DNA of 64,000 nucleotides from Siphonodentalium dalli (lineage: Eukaryota > Mollusca > Scaphopoda > Gadilida > Siphonodentaliidae), in the NCBI GenBank assembly GCA_032622095.1, contig CP136066.1:202576978-202640977 (forward strand), read 5' to 3'. The notes beneath the pieces were generated by a model that was not told the origin of the DNA, did no database searches, and saw only the letters and a list, made by a program, of their open reading frames with translations. The first letter of the stretch is position 1, and every line of letters begins with the position of its first letter. The translations under genes and the position numbers were made by a program. This document shows, in pieces, positions 1-14,621 of the stretch.

Positions 1-3000
1 ACACACAAACCCACTACATTCATTAACGACCACAGCGCCGTATCCCTCAATAACACACAAACCCACTACATTCATTAACGACCACGGCGCCGTATCCCTC
101 AATAACACACAAACCCACTACATTCATTAACGACCACAGCGCCGTATCCCTCAACAACACACAAACACACTACATTCATTAACAACCACAGCGCCGTATC
201 CCTCAATAACACACAAACCCACTACATTCATTAACGAACACAGCTACGTATCCCATCAATAACACACAAACCCACTACATTCATTAACGACCACAGCGAC
301 GTATCCCTCAATAACACACAAACCCACTACATTCATTAAATACCACAGCGCCGTATCCCTCAATAACACACAAACCCACTACATTCATAAACGACCACAG
401 CGCCGTGTCCCTCAATAACACACAAACCCACTACATTCATTAACGACCACAGCGCCGTATCCCCCAATAACACACAAACCCACTACATTCATTAACGACC
501 ACAGCGCCGTATCCCTCAATAACACACAAACCCACTACATTCATTAACGACCACAGCGCCGTATCCCTCAATAACACACAACCCCACTACATGCATTAAC
601 GACCGCAGCGCCGTATCCCTCAATAACACACAAACCCACTACATTCATTAACGACCACAGCGCCGTATCCCTCAATAACACACAAACCCACTACATTCAT
701 TAACGACCACATCGCCGTATCCCTCAATAACACACAAACCCACTACATTCACTAACGACCACAGCGCCGTATCCCTCAATAACACACAAACCCACTACAT
801 TCATTAACGACCACAGCGCCGTATCCCTAAATAACACACAAACCCACTACATTCATTAACGACCACAGCGCCGTATCCCTCAATAACACACAAACCCACT
901 ACATTCATTAACGACCACAGCGCCGTATCCCTCAATAACACACAAACCCACTACATTCATTAACGACCACAGCGCCGTATCCCTCAATAACACACAAACC
1001 CACTACATTCATTAACGACCACATCGCCGTATCCCTCAATAACACACAAACCCACTACATTCATTAACGACCACATCGCCGTATCCCTCAATAACACACA
1101 AACCCACTACATTCATTAACGACCACATCGCCGTATCCCTCAATAACACACACACCCACTACATTCATTAACGACCACATCGCCGTATCCCTCAATAACA
1201 CACAAACCCACTACATTCATTAACGACCACATCGCCGTATCCCTCAATAACACACAAACCCACTACATTCATTAACGACCACATCGCCGTATCCCTCAAT
1301 AACTCACAAACCCACTACATTCATTAACGACCACATCGCCGTATCCCTCAATAACACACAAACCCACTACATTCATTAACGACCACATCGCCGTATCCCT
1401 CAATAACACACAAACCCACTACATTCATTAACGACCACATCGCCGTATCCCTCAATAACACACAAACCCACTACATTCATTAACGACCACAGCGCCGTAT
1501 CCCCCGATAACACACAAACCCTCTACATTCATTAACGACCACAGCGCCGTATCGCTCAATAACACACAAACCCACTACATTCATTAACGACCACAGCGCC
1601 GTATCCCTCAATAACACACAAACCCACTACATTCATTAACGACCACGGCGCCGTATCCCTCAATAACACACAAACCCACTACATTCATTAACGACCACAG
1701 CGCCGTATCCCTCAACAACACACAAACCCACTACATTCATTAACAACCACAGCGCCGTATCCCTCAATAACACACAAACCCACTACATTCATTAACGACC
1801 ACAGCGCCGTATCCCTCAATAACACACAAACCCCCTACATTCATTAACGACACAGCTCCATATCCCTCAATAACACACAAACCCACTACATTCATTAACG
1901 ACCACAGCGCCGTATTCCTCAATAACACACAAACCCTCTACATACATTAACGACCACAGCGCCGTATCCCTCAATAACACACAAACCCACTACATTCATT
2001 AACGACCACAGCGCCGTATCCCTCAACAACACACAAACCCACTACATTCATTAACAACCACAGCGCCGTATCCCTCAATAACACACAAACCCACTACATT
2101 CATTAACGACCACAGCGCCGTATCCCTCAATAACACACAAACCCCCTACATTCATTAACGACCACAGCTCCATATCCCTCAATAACACACAAACCCACTA
2201 CATTCATTAACGACCACAGCGCCGTATTCCTCAATAACACACAAACCCTCTACATACATTAACGACCACAGCGCCGTATCCCTCAATAACACACAAACCC
2301 ACTACATTCATTAACGACCACAGCGCCGTATCCCTCAATAACACACAACCCCACTACATGCATTAACGACCGCAGCGCCGTATCCCTCAATAACACACAA
2401 ACCCACTACATTCATTAACGACCACAGCGCCGTATCCCTCAATAACACACAAACCCACTACATTCATTAACGACCACATCGCCGTATCCCTCAATAACAC
2501 ACAAACCCACTACATTCACTAACGACCACAGCGCCGTATCCCTCAATAACACACAAACCCACTACATTCATTAACGACCACAGCGCCGTATCCCTAAATA
2601 ACACACAAACCCACTACATTCATTAACGACCACAGCGCCGTATCCCTCAATAACACACAAACCCACTACATTCATTAACGACCACAGCGCCGTATCCCTC
2701 AATAACACACAAACCCACTACATTCATTAACGACCACAGCGCCGTATCCCTCAATAACACACAAACCCACTACATTCATTAACGACCACATCGCCGTATC
2801 CCTCAATAACACACAAACCCACTACATTCATTAACGACCACATCGCCGTATCCCTCAATAACACACAAACCCACTACATTCATTAACGACCACATCGCCG
2901 TATCCCTCAATAACACACACACCCACTACATTCATTAACGACCACATCGCCGTATCCGTCAATAACACACAAACCCACTACATTCATTAACGACCACATC

Positions 3001-6000
3001 GCCGTATCCCTCAATAACACACAAACCCACTACATTCATTAACGACCACATCGCCGTATCCCTCAATAACTCACAAACCCACTACATTCATTAACGACCA
3101 CATCGCCGTATCCCTCAATAACACACAAACCCACTACATTCATTAACGACCACATCGCCGTATCCCTCAATAACACACAAACCCACTACATTCATTAACG
3201 ACCACATCGCCGTATCCCTCAATAACACACAAACCCACTACATTCATTAACGACCACAGCGCCGTATCCCCCGATAACACACAAACCCTCTACATTCATT
3301 AACGACCACAGCGCCGTATCGCTCAATAACACACAAACCCACTACATTCATTAACGACCACAGCGCCGTATCCCTCAATAACACACAAACCCACTACATT
3401 CATTAACGACCACGGCGCCGTATCCCTCAATAACACACAAACCCACTACATTCATTAACGACCACAGCGCCGTATCCCTCAACAACACACAAACCAACTA
3501 CATTCATTAACAACCACAGCGCCGTATCCCTCAATAACACACAAACCCACTACATTCATTAACGACCACAGCGCCGTATCCCTCAATAACACACAAACCG
3601 CCTACATTCATTAACGACCACAGCTCCATATCCCTCAATAACACACAAACCCACTACATTCATTAACGACCACAGCGCCGTATTCCTCAATAACACACAA
3701 ACCCTCTACATACATTAACGACCACAGCGCCGTATCCCTCAATAACACACAAACCCACTACATTCATTAACGACCACAGCGCCGTATCCCTCAACAACAC
3801 ACAAACCCACTACATTCATTAACAACCACAGCGCCGTATCCCTCAATAACACACAAACCCACTACATTCATTAACGACCACAGCGCCGTATCCCTCAATA
3901 ACACACAAACCCCCTACATTCATTAACGACCACAGCTCCATATCCCTCAATAACACACAAACCCACTACATTCATTAACGACCACAGCGCCGTATTCCTC
4001 AATAACACACAAACCCTCTACATACATTAACGACCACAGCGCCGTATCCCTCAATAACACACAAACCCACTACATTCATTAACGACCACAGCGCCGTATC
4101 CCTCAATAACACACAAACCCACTACATTCATTAACGACCACAGCGCCGTATCCCTCAACAACACACAAACACACTACATTCATTAACAACCACAGCGCCG
4201 TATCCCTCAATAACACACAAACCCACTACATTCATTAACGAACACAGCTACGTATCCCATCAATAACACACAAACCCACTACATTCATTAACGACCACAG
4301 CGACGTATCCCTCAATAACACACAAACCCACTACATTAATTAAATACCACAGCGCCGTATCCCTCAATAACACACAAACCCACTACATTCATAAACGACC
4401 ACAGCGCCGTGTCCCTCAATAACACACAAACCCACTACATTCATTAACGACCACAGCGCCGTATCCCTCAATAACACACAACCCCACTACATGCATTAAC
4501 GACCGCAGCGCCGTATCCCCCAATAACACACAAACCCACTACATTCATTAACGACCACAGCGCCGTATCCCTCAATAACACACAAACCCACTACATTCAT
4601 TAACGACCACATCGCCGTATCCCTCAATAACACACAAACCCACTACATTCACTAACGACCACAGCGCCGTATCCCTCAATAACACACAAACCCACTACAT
4701 TCATTAACGACCACAGCGCCGTATCCCTCAATAACACACAAACCCACTACATTCATTAACGACCACAGCGCCGTATCCCTCAATAACACACAACCCCACT
4801 ACATTCATTAACGACCACAGCGCCTTATCCCTCAATAACACACAAACCCAATACATTCATTGACGACCACAGCGCCGTATCCCTCAATAACACACAAACC
4901 CACTACATTCATTATCGACCACAGCGCCGTATCCCACAATAACACACAAACCTACTACATTCATTGACGACCACTGCGCAGTATCCCTCAAAAGCACACA
5001 AACCCAGTACATTCACTAACAACTACATCGCCGTATCCCTCAATAACACACAAACCCACTACATTCATTAACGACCACAGCACCGTATCACTCAATAACA
5101 CACAAACCCACTATATTCATTAACGACCACAGCGCATTATCCCTCAATAACACACAAACCCACTACATTCATTAACGACCACAGCGCCGTATCCCTCAAT
5201 AACACACAAACCCACTACATTCATTAACGACCACAGCGCCGTATCCCCCAATAACACACAACCCCACTACATTCACTAACGACCACAGCGCCGTATCCCT
5301 CAATAACACACAAACCCAATACATTCATTGACGACCACAGCGCCGTATCCCTCAATAACACACAAACCCACTACATTCATTAACGACCACATCGCCGTAT
5401 CCCTCAATAACACACAAACCCACTACATTCATTAACGACCACAGCGCCGTATCCCTCAATAACACACAAACCCACTACATTCATTAACGACCACAGCGCC
5501 GTATCCCTCAATAACACACAAACCCTCTACATGCAATAACGATCACAGCGCCTTATCCCTCAATAACACACAAACCCACTACATTCATTAACGAACACAG
5601 CGCCGTATCCCTCAATAACACACAAACCCACTACATTCATTAACGACCACAGCACCGTATCCCTCAATAACACACAAACCCACTACATTCATTAACGACG
5701 ACATCGCCTTATCCCTCAATAACACACAAACCCACTACATTCATTAACGACCACAGCGCCGTATCCTCAATAACACACAAACCCACTACATTCATTAACG
5801 ACCACAGCGCCGTATCCCCCAATAACACAAAAACCCACTACATTCATTAACGACCACAGCGCCGTATCCCTCAATAACACAAAAACCCAGTACAGTCATT
5901 AACGACCACAGCGCCGTATCCCCCAATAACACACAAACCCACTACATTCATTAACGACCACAGCGCCGTATCCCCCAATAACACACAAACACACTACATT

Positions 6001-9000
6001 CATTAACGACCACAGCGCAGTATCCCCCAATAACACACAAACCCAGTACAGTCATTAACGACCACAGTGCCGTATCCCTCAATAACACACAAACCCACTA
6101 CATTCATTAACGACCACAGCGCCTTATCCCTCAATAACACACAAACCCACTACATTCATTAACGACCACAGCGCCTTATCCCTCAATAACACACAAACCC
6201 AATACATTCATTAACGACCGCATCGCCTTATCCCTCAATAACACACAAACCCAATACATTCATTAACGTCCGCAGCGCCGTATCCCACAATAACACACAA
6301 ACCCAGTACATACATTAACGACCACAGCGCCTTATCCCTCAATAACACACAAACCCAATACATTCATTACCGACCGCAGCGCCTTATCCCTCAATAACAC
6401 ACAACCCCACTACATACATTAACTACCACAGCGCCGTATCCCTCAATAACACACAAACCCACTACATTCATTAACGACCACAGCGCCGTATCCCTCAATA
6501 ACACATAACCCACAACATTCATTAACGACCACAGCGCCGTATCCCTCATTAACACAAACACCCACTACATTCATTAACTACGACAGCGCCGTATCCCTCA
6601 ATAACACACAAACCCAGTACATTCATTAACGACCACAGCGCCGTATCCCTCAATAACACACAAACCCACTACATTCATTAACGACCACAGCGCCGTATCC
6701 CTCAATAACACACAAACCCACTACATTCATTAACGACCACAGCGCCTTATCCCTCAATAACACACAAACCCACTACATGCATTAACGAACACAGCGCCGT
6801 ATCCCTAAATAACACACAAACCCACTACATTCATTAACGACCACAGCGCCGTATCCCTCAATAACACACAAACCTACTACATTCATTAACGACCACAGTG
6901 CCGTATCCCTCAATAACACACAAACCCAGTGCATTCATTAACGACCACAGGGCCGTATCCCTCAATAACACACAACCCACTACATTCATTAACGACCACA
7001 GCGCCGTATCCCTCAATAACACACAAACCCACTACATTCATTAACGACCACAGCGCCGTATCCCCCAATAACACACAAACCCTCTACATTCATTAACGAC
7101 CACAGCGCCGTATCGCTCAATAACACACAAACCCACTACATTCATTAACGACCACAGCGCCGTATCCCTCAATAACACACAAACCCACTACATTCATTAA
7201 CGACCACGGCGCCGTATCCCTCAATAACACACAAACCCACTACATTCATTAACGACCACAGCGCCGTATCCCTCAACAACACACAAACACACTACATTCA
7301 TTAACAACCACAGCGCCGTATCCCTCAATAACACACAAACCCACTACATTCATTAACGAACACAGCTACGTATCCCATCAATAACACACAAACCCACTAC
7401 ATTCATTAACGACCACAGCGACGTATCCCTCAATAACACACAAACCCACTACATTCATTAAATACCACAGCGCCGTATCCCTCCATAACACACAAACCCA
7501 CTACATTCATTAACGACCACAGCGCCGTATCCCTCAATAACACACAAACCCACTACATTCATTAACGACCACGGCGCCGTATCCCTCAATAACACACAAA
7601 CCCACTACATTCATTAACGACCACAGCGCCGTATCCCTCAACAACACACAAACACACTACATTCATTAACAACCACAGCGCCGTATCCCTCAATAACACA
7701 CAAACCCACTACATTCATTAACGAACACAGCTACGTATCCCATCAATAACACACAAACCCACTACATTCATTAACGACCACAGCGACGTATCCCTCAATA
7801 ACACACAAACCCACTACATTCATTAAATACCACAGCGCCGTATCCCTCAATAACACACAAACCCACTACATTCATAAACGACCACAGCGCCGTGTCCCTC
7901 AATAACACACAAACCCACTACATTCATTAACGACCGCAGCGCCGTATCCCCCAATAACACACAAACCCACTACATTCATTAACGACCACAGCGCCGTATC
8001 CCTCAATAACACACAAACCCACTACATTCATTAACGACCACAGCGCCGTATCCCTCAATAACACACAACCCCACTACATGCATTAACGACCGCAGCGCCG
8101 TATCCCTCAATAACACACAAACCCACTACATTCATTAACGACCACAGCGCCGTATCCCTCAATAACACACAAACCCACTACATTCATTAACGACCACATC
8201 GCCGTATCCCTCAATAACACACAAACCCACTACATTCACTAACGACCACAGCGCCGTATCCCTCAATAACACACAAACCCACTACATTCATTAACGACCA
8301 CAGCGCCGTATCCCTAAATAACACACAAACCCACTACATTCATTAACGACCACAGCGCCGTATCCCTCAATAACACACAAACCCACTACATTCATTAACG
8401 ACCACAGCGCCGTATCCCTCAATAACACACAAACCCACTACATTCATTAACGACCACAGCGCCGTATCCCTCAATAACACACAAACCCACTACATTCATT
8501 AACGACCACATCGCCGTATCCCTCAATAACACACAAACCCACTACATTCATTAACGACCACATCGCCGTATCCCTCAATAACACACAAACCCACTACATT
8601 CATTAACGACCACATCGCCGTATCCCTCAATAACACACAAACCCACTACATTCATTAACGACCACATCGCCGTATCCCTCAATAACACACAAACCCACTA
8701 CATTCATTAACGACCACATCGCCGTATCCCTCAATAACACACAAACCCACTACATTCATTAACGACCACATCGCCGTATCCCTCAATAACTCACAAACCC
8801 ACTACATTCATTAACGACCACATCGCCGTATCCCTCAATAACACACAAACCCACTACATTCATTAACGACCACATCGCCGTATCCCTCAATAACACACAA
8901 ACCCACTACATTCATTAACGACCACATCGCCGTATCCCTCAATAACACACAAACCCACTACATTCATTAACGACCACATCGCCGTATCCCTCAATAACAC

Positions 9001-12000
9001 ACAAACCCACTACATTCATTAACGACCACAGCGCCGTATCCCTCAATAACACACAAACCCACTACATTCATTAACGACCACAGCGCCGTATCCCCCAATA
9101 ACACACAAACCCTCTACATTCATTAACGACCACAGCGCCGTATCGCTCAATAACACACAAACCCACTACATTCATTAACGACCACAGCGCCGTATCCCTC
9201 AATAACACACAAACCCACTACATTCATTAACGACCACGGCGCCGTATCCCTCAATAACACACAAACCCACTACATTCATTAACGACCACAGCGCCGTATC
9301 CCTCAACAACACACAAACACACTACATTCATTAACAACCACAGCGCCGTATCCCTCAATAACACACAAACCCACTACATTCATTAACGAACACAGCTACG
9401 TATCCCATCAATAACACACAAACCCACTACATTCATTAACGACCACAGCGACGTATCCCTCAATAACACACAAACCCACTACATTCATTAAATACCACAG
9501 CGCCGTATCCCTCCATAACACACAAACCCACTACATTCATTAACGACCACAGCGCCGTATCCCTCAATAACACACAAACCCACTACATTCATTAACGACC
9601 ACGGCGCCGTATCCCTCAATAACACACAAACCCACTACATTCATTAACGACCACAGCGCCGTATCCCTCAACAACACACAAACACACTACATTCATTAAC
9701 AACCACAGCGCCGTATCCCTCAATAACACACAAACCCACTACATTCATTAACGAACACAGCTACGTATCCCATCAATAACACACAAACCCACTACATTCA
9801 TTAACGACCACAGCGACGTATCCCTCAATAACACACAAACCCACTACATTCATTAAATACCACAGCGCCGTATCCCTCAATAACACACAAACCCACTACA
9901 TTCATAAACGACCACAGCGCCGTGTCCCTCAATAACACACAAACCCACTACATTCATTAACGACCGCAGCGCCGTATCCCCCAATAACACACAAACCCAC
10001 TACATTCATTAACGACCACAGCGCCGTATCCCTCAATAACACACAAACCCACTACATTCATTAACGACCACAGCGCCGTATCCCTCAATAACACACAACC
10101 CCACTACATGCATTAACGACCGCAGCGCCGTATCCCTCAATAACACACAAACCCACTACATTCATTAACGACCACAGCGCCGTATCCCTCAATAACACAC
10201 AAACCCACTACATTCATTAACGACCACATCGCCGTATCCCTCAATAACACACAAACCCACTACATTCACTAACGACCACAGCGCCGTATCCCTCAATAAC
10301 ACACAAACCCACTACATTCATTAACGACCACAGCGCCGTATCCCTAAATAACACACAAACCCACTACATTCATTAACGACCACAGCGCCGTATCCCTCAA
10401 TAACACACAAACCCACTACATTCATTAACGACCACAGCGCCGTATCCCTCAATAACACACAAACCCACTACATTCATTAACGACCACAGCGCCGTATCCC
10501 TCAATAACACACAAACCCACTACATTCATTAACGACCACATCGCCGTATCCCTCAATAACACACAAACCCACTACATTCATTAACGACCACATCGCCGTA
10601 TCCCTCAATAACACACAAACCCACTACATTCATTAACGACCACATCGCCGTATCCCTCAATAACACACAAACCCACTACATTCATTAACGACCACATCGC
10701 CGTATCCCTCAATAACACACAAACCCACTACATTCATTAACGACCACATCGCCGTATCCCTCAATAACACACAAACCCACTACATTCATTAACGACCACA
10801 TCGCCGTATCCCTCAATAACTCACAAACCCACTACATTCATTAACGACCACATCGCCGTATCCCTCAATAACACACAAACCCACTACATTCATTAACGAC
10901 CACATCGCCGTATCCCTCAATAACACACAAACCCACTACATTCATTAACGACCACATCGCCGTATCCCTCAATAACACACAAACCCACTACATTCATTAA
11001 CGACCACATCGCCGTATCCCTCAATAACACACAAACCCACTACATTCATTAACGACCACAGCGCCGTATCCCTCAATAACACACAAACCCACTACATTCA
11101 TTAACGACCACATCGCCGTATCCCTCAATAACACACAAACCCACTACATTCATTAACGACCACATCGCCGTATCCCTCAATAACACACAAACCCACTACA
11201 TTCATTAACGACCACATCGCCGTATCCCTCAATAACACACAAACCCACTACATTCATTAACGACCACATCGCCGTATCCCTCAATAACACACAAACCCAC
11301 TACATTCATTAACGACCACATCGCCGTATCCCTCAATAACACACAAACCCACTACATTCATTAACGACCACATCGCCGTATCCCTCAATAACACACAAAC
11401 CCACTACATTCATTAACGACCACATCGCCGTATCCCTCAATAACACACAAACCCACTACATTCATTAACGACCACATCGCCGTATCCCTCAATAACACAC
11501 AAACCCACTACATTCATTAACGACCACATCGCCGTATCCCTCAATAACACACAAACCCACTACATTCATTAACGACCACATCGCCGTATCCCTCAATAAC
11601 ACACAAACCCACTACATTCATTAACGACCACAGCGCCGTATCCCTCAATAACACACAAACCCACTACATTCAGTAACGACCACATCGCCGTATCCCTCAA
11701 TAACACACAAACCCACTACATTCACTAACGACCACAGCGCCGTATCCCTCAATAACACACAAACCCACTACATTCATTAACGACCACAGCGCCGTATCCC
11801 TCAATAACACACAAACCCACTACATTCATTAACGACCACAGCGCCGTATCCCTCAATAACACACAAACCCACTACATTCATTAACGACCACAGCGCCGTA
11901 TCCCTCAATAACACACAAACCCACTACATTCATTAACGACCACAGCGCCGTATCCCTCAATAACACACAACCCCACTACATGCATTAACGACCGCAGCGC

Positions 12001-14168
12001 CGTATCCCTCAATAACACACAAACCCACTACATTCATTAACGACCACAGCGCCGTATCCCTCAATAACACACAAACCCACTACATTCATTAACGACCACA
12101 TCGCCGTATCCCTCAATAACACACAAACCCACTACATTCACTAACGACCACAGCGCCGTATCCCTCAATAACACACAAACCCACTACATTCATTAACGAC
12201 CACAGCGCCGTATCCCTCAATAACACACAAACCCACTACATTCATTAACGACCACAGCGCCGTATCCCTCAATAACACACAACCCCACTACATTCATTAA
12301 CGACCACAGCGCCTTATCCCTCAATAACACACAAACCCAATACATTCATTGACGACCACAGCGCCGTATCCCTCAATAACACACAAACCCACTACATTCA
12401 TTATCGACCACAGCGCCGTATCCCACAATAACACACAAACCTACTACATTCATTAACGACCACTGCGCAGTATCCCTCAAAAGCACACAAACCCAGTACA
12501 TTCACTAACAACTATATCGCCGTATCCCTCAATAACACACAAACCCACTACATTCATTAACGACCACAGCACCGTATCACTCAATAACACACAAACCCAC
12601 TATATTCATTAACGACCACAGCGCATTATCCCTCAATAACACACAAACCCACTACATTCATTAACGACCACAGCGCCGTATCCCTCAATAACACACAAAC
12701 CCACTACATTCATTAACAACCACAGCGCCGTATCCCCCAATAACACACAACCCCACTACATTCACTAACGACCACAGCGCCGTATCCCTCAATAACACAC
12801 AAACCCAATACATTCATTGACGACCACAGCGCCGTATCCCTCAATAACACACAAACCCACTACATTCATTAACGACCACATCTCCGTATCCCTCAATAAC
12901 ACACAAACCCACTACATTCATTAACGACCACAGCGCCGTATCCCTCAATAACACACAAACCCACTACATTCTTTAACGACCACAGCGCCGTATCCCCCAA
13001 TAACACAAAAACCCACTACATTCATTAACGACCACAGCGCCGTATCCCTCAATAACACAAAACCCCACTACATTCATTAACGACCACAGCGCCGTATCTC
13101 CCAATAACACACAAACCCACTACATTCATTAACGACCACAGCGCAGTATCCCTCAATAACACACAAACCCAGTACAGTCATTAACGACCACAGCGCCGTA
13201 TCCCTCAATAACACACAAACCCACTACATTCATTAACGACCACAGCACCTTATCCCTCAATAACACACAAACCCACTACATTCATTAACGACCACAGCGC
13301 CTTATCCCTCAATAACACACAAACCCAATACATTCATTAACGACCGCAGCGCCTTATCCCTCAATAACACACAAACCCAATACATTCATTAACGTCCGCA
13401 GCGCCGTATCCCACAATAACACACAAACCTACTACATTCATTAACGACCACAGCGCCGTATCCCTCAAAAACACACAAACCCAGTACATACATTAACGAC
13501 CACAGCGCCTTATCCCTCAATAACACACAAACCCACTACATCCATTAACGACCGCAGCGCCTTATCCCTCAATAACACACAACCCAACTACATACATTAA
13601 CTACCACAGCGCCGTATCCCTCAATAACACACAAACCCACTACATTCATTAACGACCACAGCGCCGTATCCCTCAATGACACATAACCCACTACAGTCAT
13701 TAACGACCACAGCGCCGTATCCCTCAATAACACACAAACCCACTACATTCATTAACGACCACAGCGCCTTATCCCTCAATAACACACAAACCCACTACAT
13801 GCATTAACGACCACAGCGCCGTATCCCTCAATAACACACAAACCCACTACATCCATTAACGACCACAGCGCCGTATCCCTCAATAACACACAAACCCACT
13901 ACATTCATTAACGACCACAGCGCCGTATCCCTCAATAACACACAAACCCACTACATTCATTAACGACCACAGCGCCGTATCCCTCAATAACACACAAACC
14001 CACTACATTCATTAACGACCACAGCGCCGTATCCCTCAATAACACACAAACCCAGTACATTCATTAACGACCACAGCGCCGTATCCCTCAATAACACACA
14101 ACCCACTACATTCATTAACGACCACAGCGCCGTATCCCTCAATAACACACAAACCCACTACATTCATT
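1..14168. repeat. 52-bp satellite array, about 270 copies
   Basis: The stretch is a head-to-tail array of a 52-bp unit containing ACACACAAACCCACTAC and CATTCATTAACGACC, running from the left edge to 14168. Most monomers are over 90% identical. Point variants such as CAGCGCC versus CATCGCC, CAACAAC, GCTACGTATCCCATC and TTAAATACC recur in the same order, showing higher-order blocks. No open reading frame longer than 60 codons is supported. The array lies downstream of sulfatase exon 4 in the sense of transcription, so it is probably intronic. Confidence 0.98.
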
Positions 14169-14336
14169 TCTTATATTGATATAGCTTTTAGATGATTTAT
14201 TCCCATTATTTTATTATCACAAAATATGCAGCAAATCTGAGACTATCCAACCCAGAACCCTAATTCAGCCCAATATCATATAATTTTTCAAGCACTTAGC
14301 AACGATCACGTGACATATATAAATATATATATTTAC
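14169..14336. other. Single-copy start of sulfatase intron 4
   Basis: This AT-rich stretch of 168 bp lies between the satellite and exon 4. Read on the minus strand it starts with the exon 4 donor GTAAAT at 14336-14331. I see no coding signal or second exon here. Confidence 0.6.
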
Positions 14337-14621
14337 CCGAAACTGGCCGATATCTCGCCGCATGAATATCGTCGCCGCAGTAGTGAACCATAAACTTGTG
14401 TGGGGTGTTTTTCACCTTCCCCGTGAGGAGGGGCATTAAGTCTTTACCATCGATTATACGATCATTTGGAAGCTTAGCTCCAATCATTTTAGCAATCGTC
14501 GGCAGAACGTCCATAAAGATGGATGGTTCATCAATAACAGTCCTGGGTGCGATTTTAGCTGGCCACTTTATAATCGTCGGGACACGTATAGCTCCCTCGA
14601 CTGCGCCGTGAGTTTTACCTC
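14337..14621 (-). CDS. Sulfatase exon 4
   Basis: The exon is 285 bp and follows the acceptor TATTACAG at 14622. It encodes residues 365-459. It opens with the GGK-TH motif whose lysine (K367) matches a conserved active-site lysine of sulfatases. It continues through [29 protein letters not shown] and HYC, in the order seen in STS-type enzymes. It ends at the donor GTAAAT (14336). Reading into the intron would add a short AT-derived tail and a stop at 14296, which is unlikely to be the natural end. Confidence 0.9.

Noticed and set aside
14296..14336. Natural C-terminus of the sulfatase at the stop at 14296
   Set aside because: The last codons derive from a TATATATA tract after a GT donor, and the family needs about 100-120 more residues, including a cysteine-rich tail region.
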